The notes under the pieces were generated by a model that had not been told where the DNA came from, did not search any database, and saw only the letters and a list, made by a program, of their open reading frames with translations. From positions 377,001 to 441,000 of the forward strand of contig JALIZF010001633.1 of assembly GCA_029948255.1 (NCBI GenBank): 64,000 bases of DNA. The letters are read 5' to 3'. How positions within the stretch are numbered: position 1 is the first letter of the stretch; each line of letters opens with the position of its first letter. Shown one piece after another: positions 34,868-46,715 of this stretch. Position numbers and translations under genes: made by a program. Source of the stretch: Telmatactis stephensoni. Lineage: Eukaryota > Cnidaria > Anthozoa > Actiniaria > Isophelliidae.

Positions 34868-36140
34868 CCCACATTACAAAAAGTACTCTTTTCTTTATAT
34901 TTTGATTCGTTCCTTATTTATCGTTTTCAGTCTTTCAAAGGGTTCTTGAACTAACTATGCCGCTTAAAAAATTGCGCTTGTATAGAAAATGAAGTTAATT
35001 ATGATGAAGATTCTGAAATGATTACGATGAATGTCATGATGAATATGATTATGACGAGTTAATGATGACTAAAGTGGAAAGCTGCTTCTCAGTCAATCCT
35101 TCTTACGTGGTTCAAATAATATCGAAATTTTATTGGCTCGAAACCAACTTGATATCAGATCGAAAACGTATTTCAAAAACGTTACTTGACAATCAACCAA
35201 AAAGAAAAGAAAAGAAAAGAAAGGACTGAAAAGAAAAGAAAGGAAAATAAATTTAAAATACAGTAATTAAAAATCCTCACTGAGTTGGCGTTTAAGATAA
35301 AATCAAGTGATTTCGATCAGATAACATGATAGTTGCTTTAATATACGTTATTACTGCAAGCATATATCATCTACCACATTACATTACGCCCATATAGCAC
35401 GGCGCGCACATCCTTTCCATTTGACGTTTATTATACATTCTTAGTAAAAAAACACATTTGAGCTATAAACAAGATTATTCAAATACTTCTGAAATATGCA
35501 AGTAAAATTAGCGCTCTCAGTTATCGTGCAGTAAAGTGATTAACGTTGACTAATTTAAATACTTTTTATCTCCAAGAAGTTCTAACCACGGCGATGTTGA
35601 GTAAATAAACTCTTTTCCCACACGCAATGCTCATTTTTGACTAAACTGCCATTAAAGCGGTCTGATAACAGTGTTCGTATATTAAACTTCAAGTGCTTCT
35701 GAAATATGGTTCAGATCATCATTTGTGGTGTTGTTTACGAGGAGTTTCAAAAGAAACAACGTTCAATATAGGTTTTAATCAATCAGACATTTTAAAGACG
35801 TTTTGACGGTAATTTGTGCTCTTTTGATGCCTACACGACTCACAAACTCATTGTCTTCCAAAATGAATCATGGTTGCCATGGTTTTTCAGCTTGTCGGCA
35901 GGGTAACCTGTTTTGCTCACAGAGAATTTTCGAGACTAAAATTAAAAGATACATCATTGTTACTCAGCATAAACACTTTTAATACAGCACTTTTAAGTTT
36001 TCTCTCATGATTTTACTGGTCTTTTTTGATAGCCTTTCTTTCTATCTATTTTATGCTCTTATAAACGCTCTTTTATGCTCTCTGTTACCAATAAAGGTCG
36101 CTGCGTTCGTTTTGCGTTATACTGTATTATGAATTTTTCG

Positions 36141-36750
36141 AAACCAATTTAGACTAAAGTGTGTTCGTATGCCTTTTTTTTCATTACTCTAGAAAGCAGA
36201 ACGGAAGGATCGTCTTCATTTGAAAACCATGTGATTTACGTCTCAACCTTACACCGCGTATCCATAACTAGTAGAGCCATTTCAGTACACTCAAAAATAT
36301 CGCAAGATCGATAAAAAGATGTTTTTTCCTTTCGAAAATAGCCTTGTTTGTTATTAGAAATTGAGAATTTCAATTTATGAATAAATTAGATGTAATATTA
36401 CGGAACAAAAATTTTTTTTCTTCGTTACCCAAAAAAGATAATTGCCTTTGTTTCGAATTGTTGTATTTTTGATTTCTAAAGAAGCTTTTAAAACCAATTT
36501 AGACTAAAGTGTGTCCGTATGCCTTTTTGTTTCATTATTCTAGAATGCATGAAGAACGGAAGGATCGTCTTCATTTGAAAACCATGTGATTTACCTCTCA
36601 AGATATAGTGTACCATTTCAATGCACTCGAAAATATGATCGATAAAAAGTGTTTTCTTTTTCTTTCTTTCGAAAATAGCCTTGTTGTTATTAGAATTTTA
36701 AAATTCGTTATTTAATCTTACGGAACAAAAAAATCAACCTTTTCATTACT
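36141..36750 (+). repeat. Tandem direct duplication, unit of about 350 bp, diverged
   Basis: ACCAATTTAGACTAAAGTGT at 36143 recurs at 36493. GAACGGAAGGATCGTCTTC, TGAAAACCATGTGATTTAC, GAAAATAGCCTTG and TTACGGAACAAAAA follow in the same order in both. Some parts are much better kept than others, and small indels reduce the spacing to about 320 bp at the right end. There is no open frame. Confidence 0.85.
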
Positions 36751-38701
36751 TTTACTGAGACGCTGGCATGGCATCGATTTAATGCCGAAAACAGTAAATA
36801 CTACTTCTTAGACCCTAAATTCAGGGTAGAATTTAAGTTCCCATTTTCTCGCAAGGCGTCCCTCTATTTGTGCTCTCGTTGTAATCATACGGACTGGAAT
36901 TCGTTTGTGGTGCGTACTTCTCTGTAATTAATTCAGTTGAGCATCCTAAAATTATACCTAGTGTTGCGTTGTTGTGTGTTTTTTTTGGAGGAAATGTTTT
37001 GGACGCACACTAAGTTTCTCTCTTCTAGACTACTTAGTGTGATGAACACTAAAGAACTAAAAGACTAATAAATGCTGTCATATCTAGAATGTTGTTTCTC
37101 TGGCACAGATTCCAACTCTGTAACTGAACTAAATTTTGCTACTTCATATATATCAAGAGAAAACGAGGTTTTGAGTCAGGTGTCGGATATCAGTTAATTC
37201 GAGGGAGTAAAGGAGCAAGCGAGTTTAATAGGAGTTGTGTTTTATTGTAGTATTTTGCGTTGTTTATTGTTATTCGATAACTGACTAGCTTAGAGACACC
37301 TTCCTCTTGAGATATAATAGTTCATAGTTTTACCATATCATTGCGGTTTTAAAGTGCACATATATACCTGTATTCTTGAAAAGCCTAGAAATTGAAATCA
37401 CAACACATGGAATATCAAAAAAAAGCACTGCGGTTACACATGTATAGACAATGTTCTGGTTGCATTGATCATTCTTGGTTAAGGACGTTTGAAAGTTTTA
37501 AAAAAAACAGCCGCAGGTCGTTCATCCAACAATTTTAGAATTTCGAGGCTTACAGCCCGCGTCACAGTTGCATGGCACTGTCGATTAGCGATAAAAGGGC
37601 GTAACACGACGCACGACCAGTCTCGTGTTACCACGTGATTAGACGGGTGACAAAGCTTAGTATTGGCTAAGGCGGCGCCTTTTGTTCCACCCTTTCTGAC
37701 AATCTTGTATATGTAAGCGGCCCATTCATTGTCTCATATTTAAAGAAACACTATAACATTGATGCACTAAAAATGTTTGATTACGATAAAAGGGTAAAAC
37801 TTTAAGAAAATTTTGTTTTGAACGTTTTCGACTCCCGAAGTCATCATCATCATATAACACTGACCAATGCGTTGATGCTCGAGGGTGGAACCTGCTGATT
37901 GGCTGCTAATTAATCTGAAAAGCACTCGTCTTACCATCAAATATCCCCTTAACTACCACCTGTTCGTCTCAAAACCAGTTTGCAGTCAACGTACTTAGTT
38001 TTGTGAAGACAATCACTTTTACTGAGATTTGACTTTTGAGATGTACGTTACATTTTAATGTCTTTTGAGAGGAATTGTACTGGTGAAAAAGGTGCATTAT
38101 GACAATTAATCCCGTATTTGAGATAAATTTGTCATTACTTTTAAGATCAGTTTAAGACAGCAATTCACAAGGTTAGAAGTACATTCTTGCTAAAAGAACA
38201 CTGGGCCTTATAAGTTTGCATTTTCCTCTCAAATCGACCTATCTTCAAATATCAGCATTGTCGTACCCAACAGAGGTTTTTTTCACAATTAACAGGCATG
38301 AGTTTCGAGATCATTTCTGCCGTCCATTTGATCAAAAGACAACTAAAACAAACTATATCACTTATACAAGCTCAAAGGTGTAGATCTCCTGGAATGACTA
38401 TCAAAGAAAAATCAAAAATACTCAAAAAGCGAATGTATTATTAAGCAGGCATGTAAAAATATGCTATTTTGGGTCAAGTTCAAGAGTTGTCATAATTGAT
38501 ACCGCAGTTGCAAGATAATGTCAGATAAAAACTAAGGAAGCCACCTAAGTTTTTTGTAATTCCTCCCACAAAAACTGGATACGACATAAAAGAAATTCTA
38601 CGAATTCTACGAATCAATTTAGCATCTTTTGATAAAAAGCTATTGTAGTTAGAAACAGGGGCACAAACTTTCCGGACACCCTGTAAGCTACTAAAACGTA
38701 T

Positions 38702-38918
38702 TAGAGCAGTTTTCGTTAGCCTGCGTTGCCGGTTCTCAAGAGATGCAACGCAGGCTAAATTTCCGTATGAAAACTGCACGGTCACGTAAAGGCACGGCAT
38801 GGTCACGTAAAGGTACGGCACGGTCACGTAAAGGTACGGTACGGTTACGACAGGCATTTCTACTGAGATGGTCACGGCGCGGCGTGGTCCGTTTTCCACT
38901 CATACGAAAACAACTCTA
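38702..38918. mobile_element. Family-A element with nested hairpin
   Basis: The left end TAGAGCAGTTTTCGTTAGC and right end CACTCATACGAAAACAACTC are inverted. Inside the left arm a hairpin pairs TTAGCCTGCGTTGC with GCAACGCAGGCTAA. The middle repeats CGGTCACGTAAAGGTACGG three times, a local expansion. Confidence 0.65.
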
Positions 38919-40340
38919 CTTAACATTTTCATTTGACTTCAGATTGTTACCTGATTGGTTTACCGAATCTTAATTAGACAAATTCTTCGCTGAGGATTTA
39001 CATCAACGTGGAAACAACAGAGAAAAAGTAATTGAATTATTACCTAAGGACTCACGTTAATTTGGGCTTTTCAAGTGTTTTCGCCACAAAACAACCCGTA
39101 AATATGTTTATATGCATGATTCAAGGTTATGATAATTCTGTTCTGGTGTCAAATGACGTTTACCGACTGAATGAAGATGTAGATGTAGATATTGATTGCA
39201 AACTGCATGATTTCACTGCCAAAAAATCCTTTTTCACAAATACCAAAAGGAGTGTTAAAAATTTGTTGAATCAGTGTTTCAAACGTCATTCACTGATTTA
39301 GTGGTGTACCTCTATCATTTCACTCTGTCATAAGCTTTTGTTTTCTCTTTTTAACAAGATTCGTTGTAACTTCTTGCAGTTCATTCTTGTGAGAAAGTAT
39401 CGTTTTAATCAAATGGAAAAAGTGATCATGAGTACCCAGACCTAAATAACAAACATCTGTTATTACTATTTAATGTAAAATTGAACTCCCGCTACGCTAC
39501 GTGCGTTGGATGAGTTAAATCTTAACACCGAACGCTATAACTGTCGATACGCACTAACAGCTGTTACGCCTATCAATTAGAACTGCATCCACCATGGGGT
39601 AGAAATCACAGTAGTTTAGAATACAGCTCTTGTAGTGGAGGGGGATGTAAAAGGACCTGTTTAACGTAGTGATGTGATAATTGATTTACAAAAGAACTTC
39701 TTTCATCAATTTATGGCCCCCAAAGCCTTTGCTCTTAAGTGTTGTTTAGTTTATATATTGTTTCTTATACCCCTAGTTCATGGATACATTGACATGTGAA
39801 GTTTTACATCATGAAACTGTATCCGGCGTACTCTTCCAGGCGGACTACTCGAAGTGTGTACGTACGAGTATGCATAGTCTGAGTGTAGTTGCTTACTGGT
39901 GTACGTTCATTTTAGGTATTGTTACAGAGGAAGTCACTCTTATATTGTTACAACGAAACGAAGCCAGTCTTCCTAGATGATGACATTTAGACTTGATATG
40001 CCTTCATTTGTTTCTGCCTGGTGACACAGTTACTGCTGTAATTTTTTACAGTGTAAAGTCTTCGCGTTGGCAAACTGCATAATCAGTGAGTAATTTACAC
40101 GAAAAACTTGATACAAATCAAGTAGTAATAAGGTTATTGAAAATATACTGTGACCAATAAAAACTGAACTGATTTAAAAGCAACAAAGCCTTCATCTTCT
40201 CCACACTAATCAATAAATTTAACAAATATAAAAAAATGTTAATTTTAAAAACATCCTCCGTGTTTCGCTATCTACACTAAGACAGCGTTTTCTAGTACAG
40301 AAGGAAAACACCATTTTAGTTGCAAGCCTAACCGCAATAA

Positions 40341-40660
40341 AGCTATTTCCGTATGAGTGGGAAACTTATTGCGCCGTACCGTGACCGTGTCAGTACCGTA
40401 ATGTCGACAAAAACATTCGAAATTCCTGCCGTAACCTTACCATGCATTGACCGTAACTGGTACGGTCAGTTTCCCACTCATACGAAAACCGCTCTAAAAA
40501 CATTCGAAATTCCTGCCGTAACCTTACCATGCATTGACCGTAACTGGTACGGTTAGTTTCCCACTCATACGAAAACCGCTCTAAAAACATTCGAAATTCC
40601 TGCCGTAACCATGCCGTGCGGTGACCGTACCGTTTTCCCAGTCATACGAAGTCGGCTCTA
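40341..40660. mobile_element. Family-A element with its right half amplified three times
   Basis: The left end CCGTATGAGTGGGAAACTTA opens the element. An 87-bp right half, starting AAAAACATTCGAAATTCCTG and ending CATACGAAAACCGCTCT, is then present in tandem at about 40409, 40496 and 40583. The first two right halves are nearly identical and the third is diverged. Frames of about 66 codons on both strands are products of the repeat. Confidence 0.78.
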
Positions 40661-41764
40661 AAAAGGAGAGTTTTCACATCCATCCAAGTTAATGCAGACA
40701 TAGCCTAAGTCGATAAATTACTTTGTTACTTTTCAAGAAATATCCCAGGTTTGATTCGTTATAAGAACTAATATTTATTACATTCGTATTTGGTCTGATA
40801 TTTTGTCGTGCTGTTGCTTAGGCGAAGCGGGTAGAACATGAACGTGATCCAAAACTAGCATAATATCGACTAATCTAATTATCACAGAAAAATACTGGAT
40901 TCTGCCTAACCCTGTTTTTTTGTCCCGCGATATGGGAGAATATTTTACTGTTTGAATGAAACGTTTGAAGCCCCCTAAGCTACAAAGGACACTACAAACT
41001 AGGACAATTCTCTTTTCTATCATAATGTTTGTTCCCTGCATGTTACTTGTTGGTTTGATAGACAATTTATTGATAATCTAGTAATAAATATTATGTAATG
41101 ATGGATATTTTTTAATCATGCCATTTCACATAAGTGTATGTCCAAAATCTCCCTTTTAGATTGCCATTAGTCAAACCCTGTTACGACACTTTACTGACAT
41201 CAGTACTAGTTGACTAATACAGTCTTGGAATACTAAGCAGTGGTTGTAAGCACGTAGTAGTGGTGTGTAAGCAAATGCACGAAATGAGCATGGAAAATAA
41301 ATCAAATGAGATTGCACTTGTCAATATGAACGTCACCAGAGTTATCTTCCACATCTCTCTTTTTGTTCTTGCCTTCACTTCAATCAAGCAAGTTTCTTAG
41401 TAAATCTAATTGCATTTTATTGTTATCTGACTATAATAGAAATAATTGCAGGCGTTTTGGCAATACTATCGTTGTCAACCTTGTAAAAAGGTTACTCGTA
41501 TTTGGTAAAACGTGGATGATGATTAAGTAAATCACAAAGAACGCTTTGCATTCGTGGCAAAGGTTCCCAACAGTGTGTATTAGATTGATTCTGTTGTAAG
41601 AGGACTCGATTATTACTTCTCCTATGATCAAAACTTTCAAGCTTCGAAAAGAACATTTCAGTGACCTTTACTTCTACCACTTAAATCTAAAAAAGGCTCA
41701 CAAAATGTCATCAAACGAAAAAAGAACTAGTTACTATACATAATTTGAAAGAAAACTGACTGCG

Positions 41765-41833
41765 TCTCCTCTTCTCCTCTCTTCTCCTCTCTTCTCCTCT
41801 CGTCTCCTCTCTCTCTCTGTCTGTCTCTGTATG
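41765..41833. repeat. TCTCC/CT microsatellite
   Basis: Imperfect TCTCCTCTCT units pass into (CT)n and (TGTC)n. About 70 bp, intergenic. Confidence 0.88.
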
Positions 41834-42861
41834 AGCAGCACGTTTCTACGTACAAAACCCACTGAGTCTAACCATCTATAATTTGTTGTTTTTTAGATTT
41901 TATACTAAAAAGAGCTTATGTATGTTTCTTTGAATTATTATTGAGAGCTATAACACCAACTCTAATAACTCCGTTCTGACTCCAACATAAACTTTGGTTA
42001 AGAGTGTTAATAACCACGACGGAATACAGATAGTCGGTGTTCTAAAGCTATATCTTTACTAAACCGAATAAATTTGAAAACATGACTTTTTCTGTCAGTT
42101 TTATGTATCAACATAAAGTGGCGTTTTCGACGACAAAAGAAAAATAGTCGTTTTCGTGTGGATACTTAACCGTTTCAAAAGATGAGTTTTAAAATTTGTC
42201 CGTGTTATTTGACAATCGCATAGCCTAAGTTGTTGAATGCACTTTTAATCTTTTTGGAACAAAAACGCGTTTTCAATCTTTTTGGAATATTCACAGTGTT
42301 ATAAATGAAGCTACATTTGTCAAAACATTGATTATTCGATTTTAGGTATCCAAAGAAGTTGAAGGTTAATGCAATTGCAAGGAAACCGCGAACAATTGAT
42401 AAATCAATTGAGTAATATTTCGCGGCTAATTCACAGCAAATTCTCAGCTTTAATCTAACATTTTCACACGATCTGTGATATTGTATAAGCAAACATAATA
42501 AACACTAAAAAACTAATTATTAGCCAGCAAAGTAAACATGACTTGATTAGTTTACTAATTTCGCATGAAGATAAGTTTTTCCTTCTTCACTTTGTGGATT
42601 ACTTGACTAAAAGAGACGGTTGACCACGACACACCTTTATAACCGTCTGCTATTCACTAGTAATATTCTATTGCGTGGTTGTTTTATACTTCATCATCAG
42701 CTTCAATTGCTCGATATTGAAAAACCACATTGAAAGGGGCCTATTCTATTGGTATCAAAAGCCTAAAAACCTCTTGATAAAAACATGTATTCTTATCGCT
42801 GTTACCCACGTTATCTCGTTCTTCTGTTAGATACAACTGATAATAGCTGTTTTCTTTGCAG

Positions 42862-42970
42862 TTCTCCTCATCCACGTTTTGGCAGTAAAAAGCGCGTGCC
42901 ATTTGGTGACAATGTTCAATCTGCTTACAACAACGCACGCGGGTCGAAAAACAAAATTGTATCAGATTGA
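42862..42970 (+). other. Candidate terminal exon of an unidentified gene
   Basis: A strong acceptor (TGTTTTCTTTGCAG) is followed by a frame reading SPHPRFGSKKRVPFGDNVQS then AYNNARGSKNKIVSD and a TGA stop. The base composition is less AT-rich than its flanks and the residue mix is protein-like. I cannot identify the protein or an upstream exon. The phase does not fit the candidate exon at 31148-31249 directly. Confidence 0.25.
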
Positions 42971-45562
42971 ATTTCCCGAGTCTTTCTTGTATCAAAGTTA
43001 TTGAATTTTGCTTTTGAATCGGGTTTCTTTTAATTGTTCTTTTACTGTTCATGTCTGGTTTTCCCTCTAATTTACTTTGACATGTCGATCCTAATGAAAT
43101 GACTAGGGGGTTTTATGGGATTTTGAAAGCAGCTCTTTAACTTTGCATTTGCTTAAATGTCAAGACACAAACTATCGCAAAATATTTAATTCAAACCTAC
43201 TTAATCTCTGCGATTCCAGAATTAATTTTGTTCTCGGCGTTACCGTAACAACACCGCTGCATTCCCCACAAAAATTTTCTTTACGCGACAAACAAACTAA
43301 TTCTCTTAGGTCAACAGTTTGAAAGGTTTTTATTATGAGTCAGTGGATGTGTCCCATGCATTAGCAGTGGTAGTGAGCATACTAGTTACCCGCCGTCCTT
43401 TATACTGGTTGCATACAATATATCGGTTCAACACACGTGTGGTGGGGGTGTAAATTGGCTTTGTTCGACGCTGTTTCAGGTCTTTTAGTCTCGCTGTGTC
43501 CATGATTTTGTATTCTTTATTTTGGACGTCATTCACGGGAGATTTTCTATGTCCTCTTGGTTAATTGTTCAAAACCGCTAGAATAACCTTAGAGGTTCCT
43601 TTAGACAATGTCACTGCTGTCCGTATCATTGGAGCCGTTTTACAGTCATTGAACGATGACTGCTCATTTTTAATGTAGAGAGTCAGAGCTGATAGTAATG
43701 CTAAAGATTTGTTATCTCTCTAACTGACACAAGCACAATAGGCACAGTTAGTATGAGTGCTTTTCAATTGCAGCACATCTAGACCAACATTGATAAGTGT
43801 CCTTAACCAGTCAAACCAGGGGAGATTCAAGCTCACTACTTAAAAAAAACCTTGGGGTGAAATTCTTAATAAGAACTTTTTGTAATCAGTTTTTTTCTGT
43901 GCAATTGTCACCATAATATCCAGAAGAAAATTCGGTAAACATTGTCGTATTTTATTAAACTGGCGCAGCGTGAGTGAAATTCTGAAACACTGAGCTCACT
44001 GAGAGGAGAATTTCCTCATAATTGATTTTAACTTGTGCAAGAGGTTTTTTCTCGGCAAAAATACATATCTGTATCTTTATAGGAAATGGTGTTGAGTTAT
44101 GTTAATTTAATCTAATTTTCCCCTAAATAGCAATATTTATCTATCGCTTGTTAATTCAGTTTAGGTATTAGTCAGCCTTTTTGGTTTTCAGAAAACATGG
44201 AACGCTTATCAACAAATTTCACACGATTTGAAAGAATGATTGCTGTTCGAGTCTTTGACAGGGGCTGTATTGTCGTACACTGAGAAAAAAAACACTAATT
44301 CTCAATATCAAAAAGCAATTTTGAACGCACACACAAAGCAATATTTCCTGGGGATATTAGTTTTTCAATTCTCCCCTAAAACCCAATTTATTGTATTACC
44401 TCAATTATTATTTGATTATTTTTCACTTCAGAAATGCATAGCAATTTCAATTCCATATTCTTCAGATTAACACAACAATGTAGAGTTGCTCTAATCGGAA
44501 ATAAATATTTTAGTACTAAAGAGGTATTTTTACCATAATCAATAAGGGTTTTAGATCGCGCTCTATCGATATGAATTTCAGAGGATTTTGTACACGAGTA
44601 ATAACAACAGCAAAAATCGTCCAGAACCCTACGAAGGTTATATTTTAGTGTTCAAAACACATGTCAGCACAAAGACAAAGCCAAACAATTAAAATTATTC
44701 TTTTACTCCAAACAAAACCTTCTTATTTTTTGACACGATTAGCTTTTGATATTATTTGGTTTAACTTTGAATTAGTGATAGAAAAACCCTACTACACACC
44801 TGGGGGGAAAAACGCTCTTTTTAAGGCTTTCGAGAAGAAGAATTGAGCAACGATTAAATGAAAGCAAGAATTCATACCGAAATTGATCCTCTTTTTATAC
44901 TGAATCACTTTCTACCTACCAGCATTTAAAAATTCAAAATGATTTATAGCGTTCTTTAAATTGTAGACTTTTCAGAATTATTTTTTTCTGGTAGATAAAG
45001 TATCAGAGTGTGTTTAGTGAAAGTAACAAAGAAATCAGGTCTAGAATGATATTTTACCCAACAACTGAACAATATAGTCATTGAAACTATTCGTTGGTTT
45101 TGTTTCTTTGTTGCTCACATTTTTCTGAATAATTATCCTACAAAAGGTCCAGCATTTGAATAATTATGGATTGATTTTCGTCTGTAATTTCTTTTCTTTT
45201 TGTTTTTGTGTTGGAAACAACCTTGTTGTTTTAACCAATTCATCGAGATTATTTTTTGAGATACTATTTTATGGTTGTAGAGTATTTTTGCGTCAAAGTA
45301 GAGTTATACCAACATCATGGATTAGGCATAAATCAAATATTGAAGGCCACACGAAATTAGCACTCATAAGGTGACAACAACAGTAGATACATTGCTTAAA
45401 ACCTATGAGCTTTACTCAAAGGACCAATCGGTGTGAACTAGACTCGGAGCCATTTCCCTCATGAATATTCGATTATACACCTGCAGAACAATTAATTTCG
45501 AGTCATTTATGAAAGAACTAACAAACCGACTGACTTAGCAAATAAAGTCTCGGCATTGCGAG
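42971..45562. other. Intergenic stretch upstream of the FAM181-family gene
   Basis: No coding exon was supported on either strand; open frames are short and AT-driven. The final part is the presumed upstream regulatory region of the FAM181-family gene. Confidence 0.55.
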
Positions 45563-45571
45563 CATAAATAG
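45563..45571 (+). promoter_or_regulatory. TATA-like box of the FAM181-family gene
   Basis: CATAAATAG lies 115-123 bp upstream of the ATG. A start of transcription about 25-30 bp further on would leave a 5' UTR of about 90 bp. There is no splice acceptor just before the ATG, consistent with a single-exon gene with its own promoter. Confidence 0.45.
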
Positions 45572-45685
45572 TTCCGTGATAAGAGCGTGCTCATCTACAG
45601 AACTACTCATCGCACCGTACAAACTACAACCATCGTTTATCTACTTGAAAACAGTTTCTCAGCGCAAAACGTCTTGAGAAAGGCA

Positions 45686-46573
45686 ATGTCAAGCCAAGGA
45701 AAGGGAAGTAGTGCCGCAGAAAGACTTGTACTATCCCCAACGGGTTCCGCCCGGAGAGAAGATCCTCTGAATACAGGAAGCCTTCTGCTAAGTTTTATGA
45801 CCCAGGCTTCAGGAAACGTTAAAACGGCGTTAGAGAAACCTGCCAACTTCAAAAGAAATATCAACCATCGCAGATACCTCCAAAAACAACTTAAAAACTA
45901 TTCCAAACGAAAGGGGGACATTGCACAGAAAAAGTCGACTTCTTCTTCTGCGAAGTTCAAGTCATCGCAAGCAAGTATTGGAAAACAAAACTACAAGTCA
46001 CAGAACTTTGCTTACGTGAAAGGTTGGCATGCTACAGATATCAAAACCGATAAAGAACGCAACGCCTTAAAGGAAAGAAACCTTCCTGCTTCATTCTGGC
46101 AGGAACCAGTGATCTCTACATTTCCCCACGAAATCAACAATAATGGTTACCTGTATCAAGGAAGACCACAAGATTATCCGCAAACAGCCAACGATATAGA
46201 GACTTATTTAAGTGGTTGGAATAATGCCGTGGCATACGATACGCGGGAATTCTCCTCGACAGAAACGGTGGATTCAATTCCTTCGATCACATCCGACGAT
46301 GGAGTGTCAGAGGAGTTTATGACGGGGGAAGAACTCACCCGTAATCTTGATATTAAAGACTTATATGTACCAGAGATGTACTCTGCTGCTGATAAACTTT
46401 TGAGCGATGTGCAAGAAACAATGTATGCAGGCCAGATTTCACCATCGCAGTACTACCTACCGTCGCCCTCGCCTTACAACGAGCAAGGGTATTTCAACTT
46501 TTCATTTGACCATGATTCTTTGCCTCCTATTGCTATGGCGTTTTTGGGGCAGAATACTATCGCCCAGTGTTAG
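45686..46573 (+). CDS. FAM181-family protein with YAP-like TEAD-binding motif, single exon
   Basis: An intact single-exon frame of 295 residues. The frame stays open further upstream without an ATG; 45686 is the first ATG in the frame. Residues about 32-75 match the conserved FAM181A/B block (LLLSFMTQASGNVKTALEKP, then NINHRRYLQKQLKNYSKRK). Residues 130-141, ERNLPASFWQEP, match the FAM181 motif that in human FAM181A/B binds TEAD transcription factors and resembles the LPxSFF omega-loop of YAP. The rest is Ser-rich and probably disordered, with an acidic stretch (about 190-230). The expected role is a nuclear cofactor or competitor at TEAD, but this is inferred from vertebrate work. The codon pattern and long open frame stand out sharply from the AT-rich flanks. 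I leave the symbol blank because vertebrate A and B are not resolved. Confidence 0.88.
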   Translation: MSSQGKGSSAAERLVLSPTGSARREDPLNTGSLLLSFMTQASGNVKTALEKPANFKRNINHRRYLQKQLKNYSKRKGDIAQKKSTSSSAKFKSSQASIGKQNYKSQNFAYVKGWHATDIKTDKERNALKERNLPASFWQEPVISTFPHEINNNGYLYQGRPQDYPQTANDIETYLSGWNNAVAYDTREFSSTETVDSIPSITSDDGVSEEFMTGEELTRNLDIKDLYVPEMYSAADKLLSDVQETMYAGQISPSQYYLPSPSPYNEQGYFNFSFDHDSLPPIAMAFLGQNTIAQC

Positions 46574-46709
46574 GACTGAACATTTTAGATGTATGTAGTC
46601 AAAAAATATATAATATAAATCATTATTGCTAGACCCCCATGGGTTTTAAAACAAAATGACAGTGTTTTTGAATATTGTGTTAGTTAAAAACGTGTATGAA
46701 AATATATAA

Positions 46710-46715
46710 AATAAA
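46710..46715 (+). terminator. Probable poly(A) signal of the FAM181-family gene
   Basis: An AATAAA lies 137 bp after the stop codon and gives a short 3' UTR typical of compact genes. Confidence 0.5.

Larger units (their letters stand above)
31250..42861. other. Gene-poor intergenic stretch
   Basis: Both strands were read. Apart from the repeats listed separately there is no exon chain or recognisable protein. All open frames are short and lack domain motifs. Homopurine AAAAG repeats occur at about 35202-35250. Such a span could hold distant regulatory elements for FAM181 or the candidate exons; nothing in the sequence alone proves this. Confidence 0.6.

Noticed and set aside
39032..39301. 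89-codon frame with an acidic repeat in the middle
   Set aside because: No recognised motif, no splice context and only one weak start; size is compatible with chance in AT-rich DNA.
42741..43052. 103-codon minus-strand frame over the candidate exon at 42862
   Set aside because: No recognisable domain; the plus-strand reading has a splice acceptor and better composition, though neither is proven.
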